From Selaginella moellendorffii (taxonomy: Eukaryota; Streptophyta; Lycopodiopsida; Selaginellales; Selaginellaceae), in contig NW_003314269.1 of the NCBI RefSeq assembly GCF_000143415.4, positions 2,597,060-2,661,059 on the forward strand: a stretch of DNA of 64,000 nt, given 5' to 3'. A program made the translations under genes and the position numbers. The notes beneath the pieces were generated by a model, which worked only from the letters and a program-made list of their open reading frames with translations, had not been told where the DNA came from and made no database searches. Shown here piece by piece: positions 21,106 through 33,216 of this stretch (position 1 is its first letter; the number at the start of each line of letters is the position of its first letter).

Positions 21106-23729
21106 GCGTGTGATGAAGTTGGTCATACTTATCGGCGTTGCCGTCGTTTTCCGGATTGGCGACCTCCATTTCCTGGGTGGAGACCTTGGCGTCAGCAACG
21201 TCCCGTGGGTGCTGCTGCAGTGGAAGGTCTGGACACCGAGATGCATCCGGGAACGAGGAGTCGCGCGAGTAATGGAGGGACCTTGCGCGAATAAATCAGT
21301 GACCCCTCCATCTTTCTTTCGGGAATATCATCAAGGGGTTCACTCGGCACCGGTTCATCCCGTGTTTACTTTCCAAGCTCGTTTTTATAATAAGAGGTCT
21401 GCTATTATTCTCTCCGTGTTGGTTGATACAGGTTCAAGTTTATCTTCTATTGCTCGACCTGTTACCACACGTTGTCGTCTACACTTGCGTCGTGCGGCGG
21501 AACCAATTTTCATTCTTTATGGCAACGGCCGTACACATGCATGTGCACGGGATGAGGTGGACTTGCTTGTGCGTGTGGGCGATCTCGAGCCTGAGTTGCA
21601 GTCGTTGCGGGTGGTGCTGAGTCAAGCTTTTGACCTCATTTTTGGTATGGATTGGTTGCAGCGCAATCATGCCAAGTGTGACTTTGAGGCTTCTCCCCCT
21701 TGTCTCATACTTCCTTATGTTTCATCCATTCCTCTCACTTCCATACCTCTTCGTCCCTCTACTTCTACCTCTGCTTCCATTACTTTTGATCCCCCACTCT
21801 TTCCTTCTGTGTTTTCATCTTGTTCTGCTTTTCCTTTTTCCGATTCCTCCGACGATCTTTGTGTTGCAGCAGTTGACCGGCTCATGAAGGAGTATTCTGA
21901 TCTCTTTCAATTTGACCTATCGTCTGGGGCCAAAATTGCCACACGTCATCCGATTCCAACCGGGGATGCTCGTCTAATCAAGGTTCCTGTTCGTCGTCGG
22001 TCACCCATGGAGATCAAGATTTTACGAGCCAACGTCAAGGAAATGCTGGAGAAGGGTGTTATTCGGAAGTCGCGGAGTCCTTGGGCATGTGAACCTCATC
22101 TTATGACGAAGCCTGATGGGAGTATTCATTTCTGCATCGACTATCGCCCGTTAAACGAAGTGACGATCCCAGATGTGTATCCCAGATGGGCTTTGAAGCT
22201 TCAGATATATGATTTTGATGTTGTTCATCGCTTAAGGAGTTCTATGGCTGATGCTAATGCCCTTTCTCGAGCTCCTCTCCTTTCTCCACTCACTTCTCAT
22301 GTTTCTGACGAACCTGTTGTTCCAGCATCTGTGGATTTTCTAGATGAGGATTCTGTGCCGTCAGCGGTTGCTGTCCTTGACGTTCAGTGTCCACAACGCG
22401 CAGAGCAAGATCTACCTTCTGTTGATGAGGTTCGCGAGGCTCAAAAGATTGAGCCGTGGATTCGAAGGCTTCGAGATGGGTTTTAGAATCCTGCATCACT
22501 TGCTGATGACTTGCCTTTCTGGCATTTACATTCTCAATATCGCCTTGAAGATGGCCTTCTTTATTTTGTGGGGACGGATCCTGATGATCATTTACGGTTG
22601 GTGGTGCCTTCGGTGTTTATTCTGCGGTTTCTCCATGCCTACCATGATTCTCCTGTTCTAGGTGGGCATATGGGACACCGTCATGTCACCGAGAAGTTGC
22701 GCAGGTCTTTCTATTGGCCGGAGATGCGACGTGATATTATCCGGTATGTGCGTAGCTGCGTTTGGTGCCAAGCTCGTAATACTCCCCCTTGTGCTGCGGA
22801 AGGACGGTTGGAGTCAATTGCAGTTTCCCGTCCGTTTGAGTTGGTGGCGTTTGATCTTATGGGACCTTTTCCACGATCGACTGCTGGCAATGAGTATGTT
22901 ATTATTGCTTCTGACTACTTGACTCGTTGGGTGGAAGTTGGTGCTCTTGCTAACGCCTCTGCAACTGCTGTTGGATACTTCCTCCTCAATCGAGTGGTGT
23001 TTCAACATTCTTGTCCAGAGCGGATTCTTTCGGATAATGGTCCTGCATTTATGGCTGAGGTATTTCATGTTTTGACATCTCGGTTGGGGATACGCCACAC
23101 TTTTACGAGTGCTTATCATCCACAATCAGACGGTCTGGTGGAACGGCTCGTTCGGACATTCAAAGGGATGATTGCGAAGTATGTGAACTTTCAACATTCG
23201 GATTGGGATGGTTATTTGCCGTCTCTTCGGTATGCCTATGTCACAGGGGTGCAGAGTTCTGTTGGTGCTTCACCATATAAACTTCTATATGGTCATGATC
23301 CAATATTACCAACAGAGCTAGGTTTACCTTCACGATTGCCACGAGCTCCTGATGCTAGGTCATAGGATCAGTATTTTACAAGCATTCTTCCACTTGTCCG
23401 AGCAGAGTCTGCCGAACACTTAGGCCGCATACAAGTGGGACAACAACGGCGCTACAACTCCCATCATCGTCCACTTGCAGAGTACAAAGTGGATGATTTG
23501 GTGTTAATCCGTTTTCCCCATCTTATGGTACGTGGTTTATCTAAGGGGCTCCTTGCGCAGTGGAAAGGACCGTATCGGGTGTTGCGGCAAGTTGGACCGC
23601 AAGTTTATGAGGTTCGGCATGACGTTCAGCAGGCCGATCCTCCGGAGATTGTGCATGTGCAGCGGTTAAAACGCTTCATACAAAGGGATCAGGAGCAGTT
23701 AATACCGTCTACAGATCTGCCGATGCCTC
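21106..23729 (+). pseudogene. protease / partial RT / RNase H tail / integrase of gypsy copy B
   Basis: After a frame change, the protease LVDTGSSLSS (near 21420) and the protease-RT linker are open to 22486. The RT-RNase H deletion at about 22183 keeps the frame, giving an artificial fusion. TAG at 22484 precedes integrase, as in copies A and C. Integrase (22511-23365) keeps the HHCC module, AFDLMGPFP and ILSDNGPAFMAEVF (two catalytic Asp) and the AYHPQSDGLVERL segment (third acidic residue). The C-terminal SH3-like region (VDDLVLIRFPH) continues in a later frame to about 23720. Confidence 0.8.
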
Positions 23730-24614
23730 TGTGAGACACAAAATCCCTAGGCCCCAAAGTAGAGCCGGAAAGGGCGCCACGTGGTTGTGGCCAAAGCGAG
23801 AGCCAAACGAGCGTAACACGTTTGGACCAAAAGCTCCGACTTGAAAAGTCAAGAGCGGGAGTGGAACTCCCAACGAAGTGCTCGAGGAACGAGCACGAAG
23901 CGAGCAAAAGGCGAGGCTCCAAAAAGGGACCCAAAAGGACCAACACATGACACGTGGGAGTGTCCGAGATGGACTCGAGTTGGAGTCCGAAGTGGAGTCC
24001 GAGATGGACCCGAGTTGGAGTCCGAAGTGGAGTCCGAGATGGACCCGAGTTGGAGTCCGAAGTGGAGTTCGAGATGGACCCGAGTTGGAGTCTGAAGTGG
24101 AGTCCGAGATGGACCCGAGATGGAGTCCGAGATGGAGTCCGAAGTGGAGTCCGAGGTGGACCCGAGATGGACCCGAGTTGGAGTCCGAAGTGGAGTCCGA
24201 GATGGACCCGAGATGGAGTCCGAGATGGAGTCCGAGATGGACCCGAAATGGAGTCCGAAGTGGAGTCCGAGATGGACCCGAGTTGGAGTCCGAAGTGGAG
24301 TCCGAGATGGACCCGAGATGGAGTCCAAGATGGAGTCTGAGATGGACCCGAGATGGACCCGAGTTGGAGTCCGAAGTGGAGTCCGAGATGGACCCGAGAT
24401 GGAGTCCGAGATGGAGTCCGAGATGGAGTCCGAGGTGGACCCGAGATGGACCCGAAATGGAGTCCGAGATGGAGTCCGAGATGGACCCGAGATAGAGTTC
24501 GAGATGGAGTCCGAGATGGACCCGAGATGGACCCGAGATGGAGTCCGGGATGGAGTCCGAGATGGAGTCCGAGATGGAGTCCGAGATGGAGTCCGAAGTC
24601 GAGACCGAGACCGG

Positions 24615-24646
<32 letters not shown>

Positions 24647-25742
24647 TCGGGACCGAGACCGAGACCGAGGCCGAGGCCGAGACCGAGCCCGAGCCCGAGT
24701 CCGAGTCCGAGTCCGAGTCCGAGTCCGAGTCCGAGTCCGGAGCCTGAGAGGGTGAAAGCCCAAAGCGTTCGTCTCCCAGACCCTGGGGGGTTTGGTGAGC
24801 TCCAAAAGTATAGTAGGGGGAGGACTGCAGTGGAGCCAGTTTGGCCAGGAAAGGCCAGTTTGGCCCAGGAAGGCCGGACCCAGTGTTGGGTGATGAGTTG
24901 CCCACTGGGAAGTCCAAGACTAGAGTGAACACAGACCGACAAGCGGGGTAGCTTGGTGAAGTGTTCAAGAGCCGGCTCTAGTTCCCCCGGGAGATCGACT
25001 GGCCGATGCTCCCAGTCCAAGTGTGGGTGGCACTACCTACTTGGATACCTGGTGTGGCTCAACGGAACCCGCTCTAAGCCCATGGCTAGAGCACCCAAGG
25101 GCAGAAGGCGAGGAGAGTACCCAGGTGGCTCGCGTAAGGCCACGGTGTTCCGAAATGTTGTCCCAAAGGCCCAGACTGTGGAAAGGAAGAGGAGCAGTCC
25201 TCTGGGGTAGTGACCAAGGACACAGTCGTGTGGTGAGGAAGTCCCAGAGGACCGTGGGACTTAGTGGTCGGGCCTGTGGGTCTCGATCCAGTGGCAGTGT
25301 TGGCAAACATGGCCAGGGGCAGAAAGGGACTTAGTGGGGACTGACAGAGGGATATTGGGGAAGGCTATTCCCCTTGTCGGTGGGCATCCTAAGGATGCTA
25401 AGGAGTGGATCTGAGATGACCACTCACGGATGGTTTGCCTAGTCTTGGAGAGCCAAGACGGTGATGCAAGTGGTATTGGACTACCAGTGTGGCAAAGGTG
25501 ATTGGGCATGGCCTTAGCGTAACGGGCTGCTATGTCGGTGGTACCTTTGAGTGTCGGTCATGGGATCGGACACGTGGAGCACTTGGACCAAGTGCAAATG
25601 TTGAGTGGCATGGATGGCATTCTCGGGGCTAGCAAGTCCCAAGTCCTGGATTGGACTTATGGAGGTTGTGAATAAGACTCCTTCAAGTGGTCAGAGGTGT
25701 GGTTAAGTGACTAAAGTAGAATGGAAAATTTAGTCGCTTACA
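23730..25742 (+). mobile_element. LTR of element X (about 2.0 kb) containing a tandem array
   Basis: It begins TGTGAGACACAAAATCCC exactly where copy B stops and ends TTAGTCGCTTACA directly before a primer-site-like TGGTATCGGAGC. TG...CA ends plus an adjacent primer site are what an LTR shows. It holds the hexamer-based array (23963-24741). A second, older copy of its start is at 2734. No matching 3' LTR is found within the window, so the right end of X is lost or was replaced by copy C. Confidence 0.6.
23963..24741 (+). repeat. Hexamer-based tandem array (GAGATG / GAGTCC / GACCC / GAGTTG / GAAGTG)
   Basis: Almost 800 bp built from near-hexamer words: GAGTCC, GAGATG, GAGTTG, GAAGTG and the 5-mer GACCC, arranged in higher-order blocks of about 24-60 bp. 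At the right end it grades into pure (GAGACC)n and then (GAGTCC)n. The plus strand is almost free of T-rich words. Because the words lack stop codons, all six frames stay open for 130-440 codons; those frames encode only repeats such as SRTPSRVH or ESEMDPRWSP and are not genes. Confidence 0.9.
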
Positions 25743-27976
25743 ATTTGGTATCGGAGCTGTTCCTTAGTCCAACTTTTATTGGTGCTCAAGTATATCACCA
25801 CTAGTGTTGGCATCGGAAGGTCCGAGGAGTGGGCCTATCCTTGAGGAGTAGCAAGTCGGGAAGACATGGCTCTCCATTACAGTTCATGTATGAACTTGTA
25901 GACGAGGTGGTGGATAGAAAAGGGCCAATAATGGAACGACTTTGGGATCTTGGGAACAGTATAAGGTCTCCTCAGAGAGCTGAGGATGTGATCCAAATGA
26001 ACGTTTGACGCAGCAAACGGGCTAACGTAGTTGTGATAAACAACTATAGTTGGGATCACGGGAAAGATGTAGACTCCAAAACAATAAAGGAGTCACAAGA
26101 TTATCCTCATATAGTTGAGGTTGGTGCTCATGAATGTGAGACCAGAGGCAATGACCGTGGGAGGTCAAATACGGAAGAGGACTCAAGTCCTTGAAATGGT
26201 AGCCGGGGCTACCTTTAATAAATGCTGGAACAACCCAAGGAGTTGGGGGTGTATTAAGTGGATGAGTTGGTATTCTCATCACATGGACAAGTAGTCCTAA
26301 GGGGCAAAGGTTGCCCCCAGAGAACAAAATCAAGTGTCGGAGTAACACTTGTGAAAATAGTCCTTTTGAGTAGGACAGGAATGCAAGAAGTGTATTCCAG
26401 TGAGCTAGTGCCTCACAAAGAGGACCTTACAGGTCTGTGGATTAACCAAGTCCAAAACTGTTGGATGACTCAAGTAGAGTCAAGGAATGGTCCTAAAAGG
26501 ACTGATGGAAGCATTTGGACTGAGGTGTGTTGTACCCCACGAAGGATGGGGGGGGGATCATAGGATCCAAGGATGAGAACAGAGGGTATCTCATCGATGG
26601 CAAAATGTGCCATGCTAAAGTTATGGGAAAGGTGTTCCCAGAAGAAAACAACTTTGACATAAAGTTGTGTGTGACCTCTATGGTGCAGTGCTAACGGATG
26701 GTTGGCATGAGAAAGAGCGGTGTTGGTCTTGGCAAAGACTTAGACACGAAGGGGAAATGTCATAGAGGTAGGCTCGTGGAGCCGATGGTGTGGAGACACC
26801 AAATGTGCCAAGGTGTGATACCTTGAGGCTATGTTGGTGGGTTCATGAGAACCCCTTGCCAAAGGAATCCCAATGGAAATGGGAATAGCATAGCCTAAGC
26901 TGCAGAGCATGCAGTTGGAGTGTGGTGACCCAGATAATGATGGAGGTGTGAAAGCACCAAGCAATGAGTTGTAGGACTTGACAACTATGAGGCAACTAAG
27001 TAAGAGGTGCAAAATAACTGGTTAAACGGGTAGAAGGTAGCTACCCAAGACTTCTTAATAGCATAGAGAACTTAAATATACTCTTACGGGGGATAAGTTG
27101 CTTGTGTTGCGATATAGTAAGTCAATGTCATAAAAGGAAATACTCATTGTCAAGAAAGCCATCATTGGGACACCCGAACACTCTAGAACACCAGAAGGTG
27201 GTGTTTGATGTCGCGAGGGCATTGGATAAAGCCCAAGGGACTAAGACCCTAGCGAATGATGGATAGAAGATGCTATCCAAATGTCCAAGGTTGCGGAGAC
27301 AGGAGAGGACTGTCTACCCGAGTTGGACAAAGCCAAAAATGGAATTTTGGCAAGGCTAGTGATGGGCATATAAAGGCCCATAAGCAACAATGTAATCCCA
27401 GTGTGTGGGATTATAAGGTGAGCATACCCGGATTGAGGAACCACTCCCTAGGCTATTGGGTAGGTTCATCCCTAAAAATACTTGCTAAAGCATGATAGAA
27501 AGTGCAAAGCTATCCTCCTGGTCTGGAGGAGAATGACCAAAGGAAACATATGGGGCCAAAAAGCAAGTAGTATTGGGATGGAACTGAACCATAGAAATCG
27601 AAGGGCATAACCAAAGTTGGTTATACCAACTGGGAGTGGAGAATCAAGTGGGGGCTCGAGGGTGTTGCCGCTAGCAACCGTGATGCCATGGAGAGTCTAA
27701 AATATGGAATTGTCCATGTTAGACTATGTGGCATTTGGAAGGCTTGCAAAAAGGGAGGCCTTAGCAAGCTAAGGGACAGAGTTCCTTCAAGGTTCCCAAA
27801 GACGATTCTAGGTAGCTTAGTACCTAGAAAGGCCAAGTGTAAATGGTTCATGGAACGCGCGAAATCAGAGTGGCGCAGCAGAAGCGTGGTCTTGAAGCTT
27901 GCCATGAGGCAAGGCTATCAAGGTTAGGGAAGTAGTTCCTGAGTGTTCAAAGAGAAGGCTTTGAACGAAAGTCGAT
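25743..27976 (+). mobile_element. Internal region of element X with initiator-Met-tRNA-type primer site; no coding frame
   Basis: The primer site TGGTATCGGAGC (25746-25757) differs by one base from the common plant retroelement site TGGTATCAGAGC, complementary to initiator Met tRNA. The following 2.2 kb has no frame above about 100 codons and no recognisable gag, protease, polymerase or integrase motif on either strand. It may be a non-autonomous large retrotransposon derivative or a decayed element. It ends at about 27976, where gypsy sequence homologous to the protease-RT linker (copy C) begins. Confidence 0.5.
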
Positions 27977-29460
27977 GGGATGCTCGTCCAATCAAGGTTC
28001 TTGTTCGTCGTCGGTCACCCAAGGAGATCAAGATTTTACGTGCAAACGTCAAGGAGATGTTGGAGAAGGGTGTTATTCGGAAGTCACGGAGTCCTTGGGC
28101 ATGTGAACCTCATCTTGTGACGAAGCCTGATGGGAGTATTCGTTTCTGCATTGACTGTCGTCCGTTAAATGACGTGACGATCCCGGACGTGTACCCTCTT
28201 CGTCACACTGTTGATCTCTTGGATCGTCTATGGCGAAGTCGTTGGTTCACCAAGCTAAATCTTGCTTCTGGGTATTGGCAAGTACCGATGGCCGAAGAAG
28301 ATATTCCTAAGACTGCTTTTCGTACACCATTTGGTTTGTACGAGTTCTTGGTGATGCCGTTTGGTTTGAACAATGCTCCAGCAACTTTCCAGCGGATGAT
28401 GGACGAAGTGCTTTGCGATATGCCGGAGGTGACGGCTGACTTCATTGATGATGTCTTGATCCACTCGAAGGGGACGTGGGAGGAGCACATTCGTGATGTT
28501 TGTAAAGTGTTGGATCGGCTACGCGACATTGGTTTAAAGCTGAAGCGGTCAAAGTGCGTGTTTGGGTCCAAGGACACAACTTATCTTGGGTACCGTATTT
28601 CTCGTGAGGGTTTGCAAGTTGATCTTGACAAACTTGTGGCTGTTCTAAAGTTCCCTACTCCGAAGTGTGTGAATGATGTGCAGCGCTTTTTGGGTAAGGT
28701 GCAATATCTCGGTCGTTTTGTGGATCATCTTTCCAATCACACTACACCATTGTGAGCGTTGCTGAAGTCATTAACGTCATCTTTCATCTGGTCTCTGGAT
28801 TGTGAGCGGGCGTTTGTGAATCTCAAAGAGCTATTGACGACTCCTCCGGTTTTGGCATATCGTGACTACACTCGACCTTTTATTTTGCGTGTGGATGCTT
28901 CTGACATTGGTCTTGGAGGTGTGTTGATGCAAGAGAGCTCGAGTGTGCCTGGTCAGCGCCATCCCATTACATACATAAGCCGTACATTACAACCAGCAGA
29001 GATGAACTACTCCACGATGGAGAAGGAGTGTTTAGCAGCAGTCTGGGGTTTTGAGAAACTTCATGCATATCTACATGGTTCTCGGACGTTACTTGAAGGT
29101 GATCATGCTACTGTTACTTCATTATGGAAGCGGAAGAACCTGGTTGGTCGTACGGCTCGATGGGCTTTGAAGCTTCAGATATATGATTTCGATGTTGTTC
29201 ATCGCCCAGGGAGTTCTATGGCTGATGCTAATGCCCTTTCTCGAGCTCCTCTTCCTTCTCCACTCACTTCTCATGTTTCTGACGAACCTGTTGTTCCAGC
29301 ATCTGTGGATTTTCTAGATGAGGATTCTGTGCCGTCAGCGGTTGCTGTCCTTGACGTTCAGTGTCCACAACGCGCAGAGCAAGATCTACCTTCTGTTGAT
29401 GAGGTTCGCGAGGCTCAAAAGATTGAGCCGTGGATTCGAAGGCTTCGAGATGGGTTTTAG
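27977..29460 (+). pseudogene. Reverse transcriptase and RNase H of gypsy copy C
   Basis: Reverse transcriptase (27977-28755) is the best preserved in the window: FTKLNLASGYWQVPMAEEDI, LVMPFGLNNAPATFQRMMDE and the catalytic FIDDVLIHSK are all present. A single CGA to TGA change (28756-28758) separates it from RNase H (28759-29460), which has RPFILRVDASDIGLGGVL with the first catalytic Asp, and EMNYSTMEKECLA. The frame ends at TAG 29458-29460 in the same position as in copies A and B. Confidence 0.85.
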
Positions 29461-30750
29461 AATCCTGCATCACTTGCTGATGACTTGCCTTTCCGGCATT
29501 TACATTCTCAATATCGCCTTGAAGATGGCCTTCTTTATTTTGTGGGGACGGATCCTGATGATCATTTACGGCTGGTGGTGCCTTCGGTGTTTATTCCGCG
29601 GTTTCTCCATGCCTACCATGATTCTCCTATTCTAGGTGGGCATATGGGACACCGTCGTGTCACCGAGAAGCTGCGCTGATCTTTCTATTGGCCAGAGATG
29701 CGACGTGATATTATCCGGTATGTGCGTAGCTGCGTTTGGTGCCAAGCTCGTAATACTCCCCTTTGTGCTGCGGAAGGACGGTTGGAGTCAATTGCAGTTT
29801 CTCGTCCGTTTGAGTTGGTGGCATTTGATCTTATGGGACCTTTTCCACGATCGACTACTGGCAATGAGTATGTTATTATTGCTTCTGACTACTTGACTCG
29901 TTGGGTGGAAGTTGGTGCTCTTGCTAGTGCCTCTGCAACTGCTGTTGGAAACTTCCTCCTCAATCGAGTGGTGTTTCAGCATTCTTGTCCAGAGCGGATT
30001 CTTTCGGATAATGGTCTTGCATTTATGGCTGAGGTATTTCATGTTTTGACATCTCGGTTGGGGATACACCACACTTTTACGAGTGCTTATCATCCCCAAT
30101 TAGATGGTCTGGTAGAACGGCTCGTTCGGACATTCAAATGGATGATTGCAAAGTATGTGAACTTTCAGCATTCGGATTAAGATGGTTATTTGCCGTCTCT
30201 TCGGTATGCCTATATCACAGGGGTGCAGAGTTCTGTTGGTGCTTCACCATATAAACTTCTATATGGTCATGATCCAATATTACCAACAGAGCTAGGTTTA
30301 CCTTCACGATTGCCACGAGCTCCTGATGCTAGGTCATGGGATCAATATTTGACAAGCATTCTTCCACTTGTCCGAGCAAAGTCTGTTGAACACTTAGGCC
30401 GCGTACAAGTGGGACAACAACGGCACTACAATTCCCATCATCGTCCACCTGCAGAGTACAAAGTGGATAATTTGGTGTTAGTCCGTTTTCCCCATCTTAC
30501 GGTATGTGGTTTATCTAAGGGGCTCCTTGCGCAGTGGAAAGGACCGTATTGGGTGTTGCGGCAAGTTGGACCACAAGTTTATGAGGTTCAGCATGACGTT
30601 CAGCAGGCCGATCCTCCGGAGATTGTGCATGTGCAGCGGTTAAAATGCTTCATACAAAGGGATCAGGAGCAGTTAATACCTTCTACAGATCCACCGATGC
30701 CTCCTCCTGACGTTCCTCTAGATCCCGGCCCATCTACAAGAGAACCCTGA
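29461..30750 (+). pseudogene. Integrase of gypsy copy C
   Basis: Continuing in the same frame after the TAG: HHCC zinc module (HAYHDSP..GHMGH..CVWCQARN), interrupted by TGA at 29677-29679 (CGC AGG in B); catalytic core with AFDLMGPFP, ILSDNGLAFMAEVF and AYHPQLDGLVERL; TAA at 30178-30180 replaces TGG. The C-terminal part 30190-30750 is open and ends at a natural stop after GPSTREP, giving the probable original end of the polyprotein. Confidence 0.82.
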
Positions 30751-30782
30751 CAGCCTTCCATTATTCCGAGAGGGGGGGATGA

Positions 30783-30957
30783 TGTGAGGGCCAAGTGTAC
30801 GGCTACGATGCCGTATACTAATATTAGCGTAGTAGGATTTTGGTAGCCGTTGGATTGGTTTCAATCCGGACCACTTGCTCCTGTATATAAGCTAGGGTTT
30901 TTGGGCTAATTGATATGCACATTTCTGTATTCCCTTTCCATATTCCATGCACTCACA
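30783..30957 (+). repeat. 3' LTR of gypsy copy C
   Basis: TGTGAGGGCC...GCACTCACA, preceded by the polypurine tract GAGAGGGGGGGATGA (30768-30782). It is very close to the copy B 5' LTR at 19943. The right flank is ATATG. Confidence 0.88.
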
Positions 30958-32189
30958 ATATGATATTTTGGTAATTTCTATTAATAATTATTTGATAAAA
31001 TTATGAAAGTTAAATAGTTTGTCCTCCTTACAATTTTTATGAAGTGTTAGTTTAATAATTTGTAACTAAATTTTACTACATATAAATCAAAATTACTTTA
31101 AAATATTATACTATTTTCTCATAGATATAACTATTTAATTTTTGTTCTCAGCTTTATTCATATAGTATTTTGTAGATAGATAAAATTATTATTTTTTAAT
31201 ATAATAAAATATAAATTTAATTGAATATATACTACATCCAAAACCTTAAAATAATACTAATTCAAATAAAAATATTCACTAGATAAGAAAGAGCTACAAA
31301 AATAAGTTACAAAATTATATTCATTCTAGCCAACTAAAAAACTAATTACTATTTACATTTATATTTTTTATTATAAAATTAATTTACTTTAAATTTAAAA
31401 TATAAAATTAATAAATTTAAGCTTTAAATATGAACTCCTTTGTATCATAATAAATTCTATCCATTAATAGTTTTGAAGTTATTTAGATTTAATAAGAAAA
31501 AGAAGAAATACTATTTTCTCATTACTAGTAAACTCGTTCACAAATTTTTTATTAACAACTTTATTTTTCAAGAGAGATCCTTTTTAAAAAATTGACATTT
31601 ATTCCTAATTTATTACAGTAATAAAAAATAACATTTTTCATTTCCTACTAAAACAATTTGTACTTCCCTCTTAATTTGCTTAATAAGTTTTCTTTGCAAA
31701 TGTAGGTATTCACTACCATTTAAGGTGCTTTGTTGAGTGAGTGTTTTGATCAATTTTGATTTAAAATGCAACTTGATCTTCTCTTCTAGCATTGAACAAT
31801 CTTGAACATTGATCATAAAATTGTCAATGTTACTTGTTTTTTATTTCTTGTAATGTGATAATTGCCAAGTTTTGATTAAACTCTAGAATATCAACATCAA
31901 TCTTCACTTTCCCTTCATGATACAATATACTCTATAAACTTATTCTTCTTTAGTTAGGCGAGAACTTTTCTTTTTGAATTTAAAAATTGCTTCTATACGA
32001 ATGGCATCCATCAAGATCACAGAAAAGATTCAACAAAAGAGAAATACAAAACAAATTCAACTCAAGAAAAAAAGACATCAAGCTCTCATTGGAATGGGAT
32101 ATTGACCTTGAATATCACACAAATATGTTATTGTAACCTAGTAATACCTCTTTATATAAAAAATATCGTAAAAGGTCGTGTGACCCCAG
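30958..32189. other. AT-rich spacer, no gene seen
   Basis: More than 75 percent A+T by eye, with stops in all frames. A 67-codon minus-strand frame (31613-31816) has no recognisable motif and is not called. Confidence 0.5.
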
Positions 32190-32199
32190 GTGGGAAGTA

Positions 32200-32700
32200 T
32201 CACAAAAGTATATACCTGGTTCGCGTCCCAACGACGCCTCCTCCAGTGACAATCTGACCATAAGACCTCGGGTCTCTCACACAAGAATGATCAATAACTA
32301 CTTTCAAACCGTCAATGCTGTCATTCCCTTCTCTTGAGCAATGATCTTCCAGAGATTGCCTCTCAACCTGTGATAGAAGGAAGCTTCCTACCGTTGGGAT
32401 GGCCCGGATCCTGTGCAGCACTTCCTTCCTCATCCACGCCTATTGCCCTCACTGCCTGCTTCCTGGGCGACGTCATCCCCACGCTCACGTTCACGCTGAG
32501 CAGACCGCCAGCTTTCCCAATTATCCCTGGCTGATCGACCTGTTTACACAGGATGACCGATCCCTCCAGTCTCAATGCTAAACTCCCCGACCCACCACCA
32601 CCCCGTGAACGTGGACTCCACGTTGGAGATCTTCACCACGATGCTTTCCAGCGGCTGGGCCTGGGTGCTCCCCCCTTCGGCCGTCGCTGTTCCTTAGTAG
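32200..32700 (-). pseudogene. D-3-phosphoglycerate dehydrogenase 3'-end relic (ACT domain)
   Basis: On the minus strand, pieces of the plastid serine-biosynthesis enzyme's regulatory end are readable: VVKISNVEST, then LEGSVILCKQVDQPGIIGK, GLLSVNVSVGMTSPRKQAV, RAIGVDEE, and after a frame change RKEVLHRIRAIPTVGSFLL. These follow the order of the ACT domain and extreme C-terminus of plant PGDH. At least two frameshifts separate them, and the catalytic domain is absent. A shorter piece of the same 3' end occurs at 34600-34770, on the other side of the reductase gene. Confidence 0.7.
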
Positions 32701-33216
32701 GCTGATGAAGGCGTCCGAAGATGCTTAAGGTGGTCCAACGCGACAATGTGATAGTTACTCCGGAAATATGTGGAAGCCTAGCAGCATTCCTCATGGCTAA
32801 CAAAATGGAGACCTTATATTGCCGAAGCTATTGACGTGGAAAGCTTTCTGCTACGCTCCAATGGTTTCCTCCAAGGTTTGCCAATTTCTCCAGGTTTTAA
32901 TAGCCGGCGGGGGTGGAGTCAAGGACCATCAGCTATAAGTCCGCCCGGCCACCGGACGATCTCGACTCCTGGTACCTGGTCGAGCCAGTGTAATAAAAAA
33001 CACAAACCTAGACTTGCCAACTTGTTGGTTCGACAATGACACCGCATCTCTAATATGGAGCAATGTCAGCAATAAAAAAGTTAAACAGTTGCCACACATG
33101 AGCTCATGAACTTGCGGAGACAGAGAAAGATATTACTCTTCGACATTTATCTTCTATTGAATCAGAGAGATTTGATTCGAGGAGAAAGTGTGTTCGTGTT
33201 ATGTAAACCCTCTAAT
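32701..33216. other. No gene recognised between PGDH relic and reductase gene
   Basis: Mixed-composition DNA. The minus strand may hold further unrecognised relic sequence of the same duplication, but no motif supports it. Confidence 0.4.

Larger units (their letters stand above)
19943..23729 (+). mobile_element. Ty3/gypsy copy B, 5' LTR to end of integrase, with internal deletion
   Basis: The 5' LTR is at 19943-20116, with the same leader and gag start as copy A. The coding part is better preserved than in A. At about 22183 the frame jumps from early reverse transcriptase (IPDVYP) directly to the end of RNase H (RWALKLQIYDFDVVH); compared with copy C about 1 kb is deleted, including the catalytic FIDDVL box. 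Integrase is nearly intact to 23365, where CATGGGATC has become CATAGGATC (stop). The element stops at 23729, just before its expected polypurine tract and 3' LTR, where element X begins. Confidence 0.85.
27977..30957 (+). mobile_element. Ty3/gypsy copy C, protease-RT linker to 3' LTR
   Basis: It starts inside the protease-RT linker (DARPIKVLVRRRSPKEIK) and runs to a complete 3' LTR. From RNase H to the integrase C-terminus it is nearly identical to copy B, closer than either is to A. The 5' LTR, gag and protease are absent. With X in between, B and C could be halves of one element or of two related elements joined by later rearrangement. Confidence 0.85.

Noticed and set aside
23689-25020. 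Open frames of 130-443 codons on both strands across the array
   Set aside because: They consist only of translated hexamer words (SRTPSRVHLG, ESEMDPRWSP) and exist because the repeat lacks stop words in any frame.
30958-32189. AT-rich stretch as an organellar DNA insertion
   Set aside because: No recognisable mitochondrial or plastid gene, and AT-richness alone is typical of intergenic DNA in this window.
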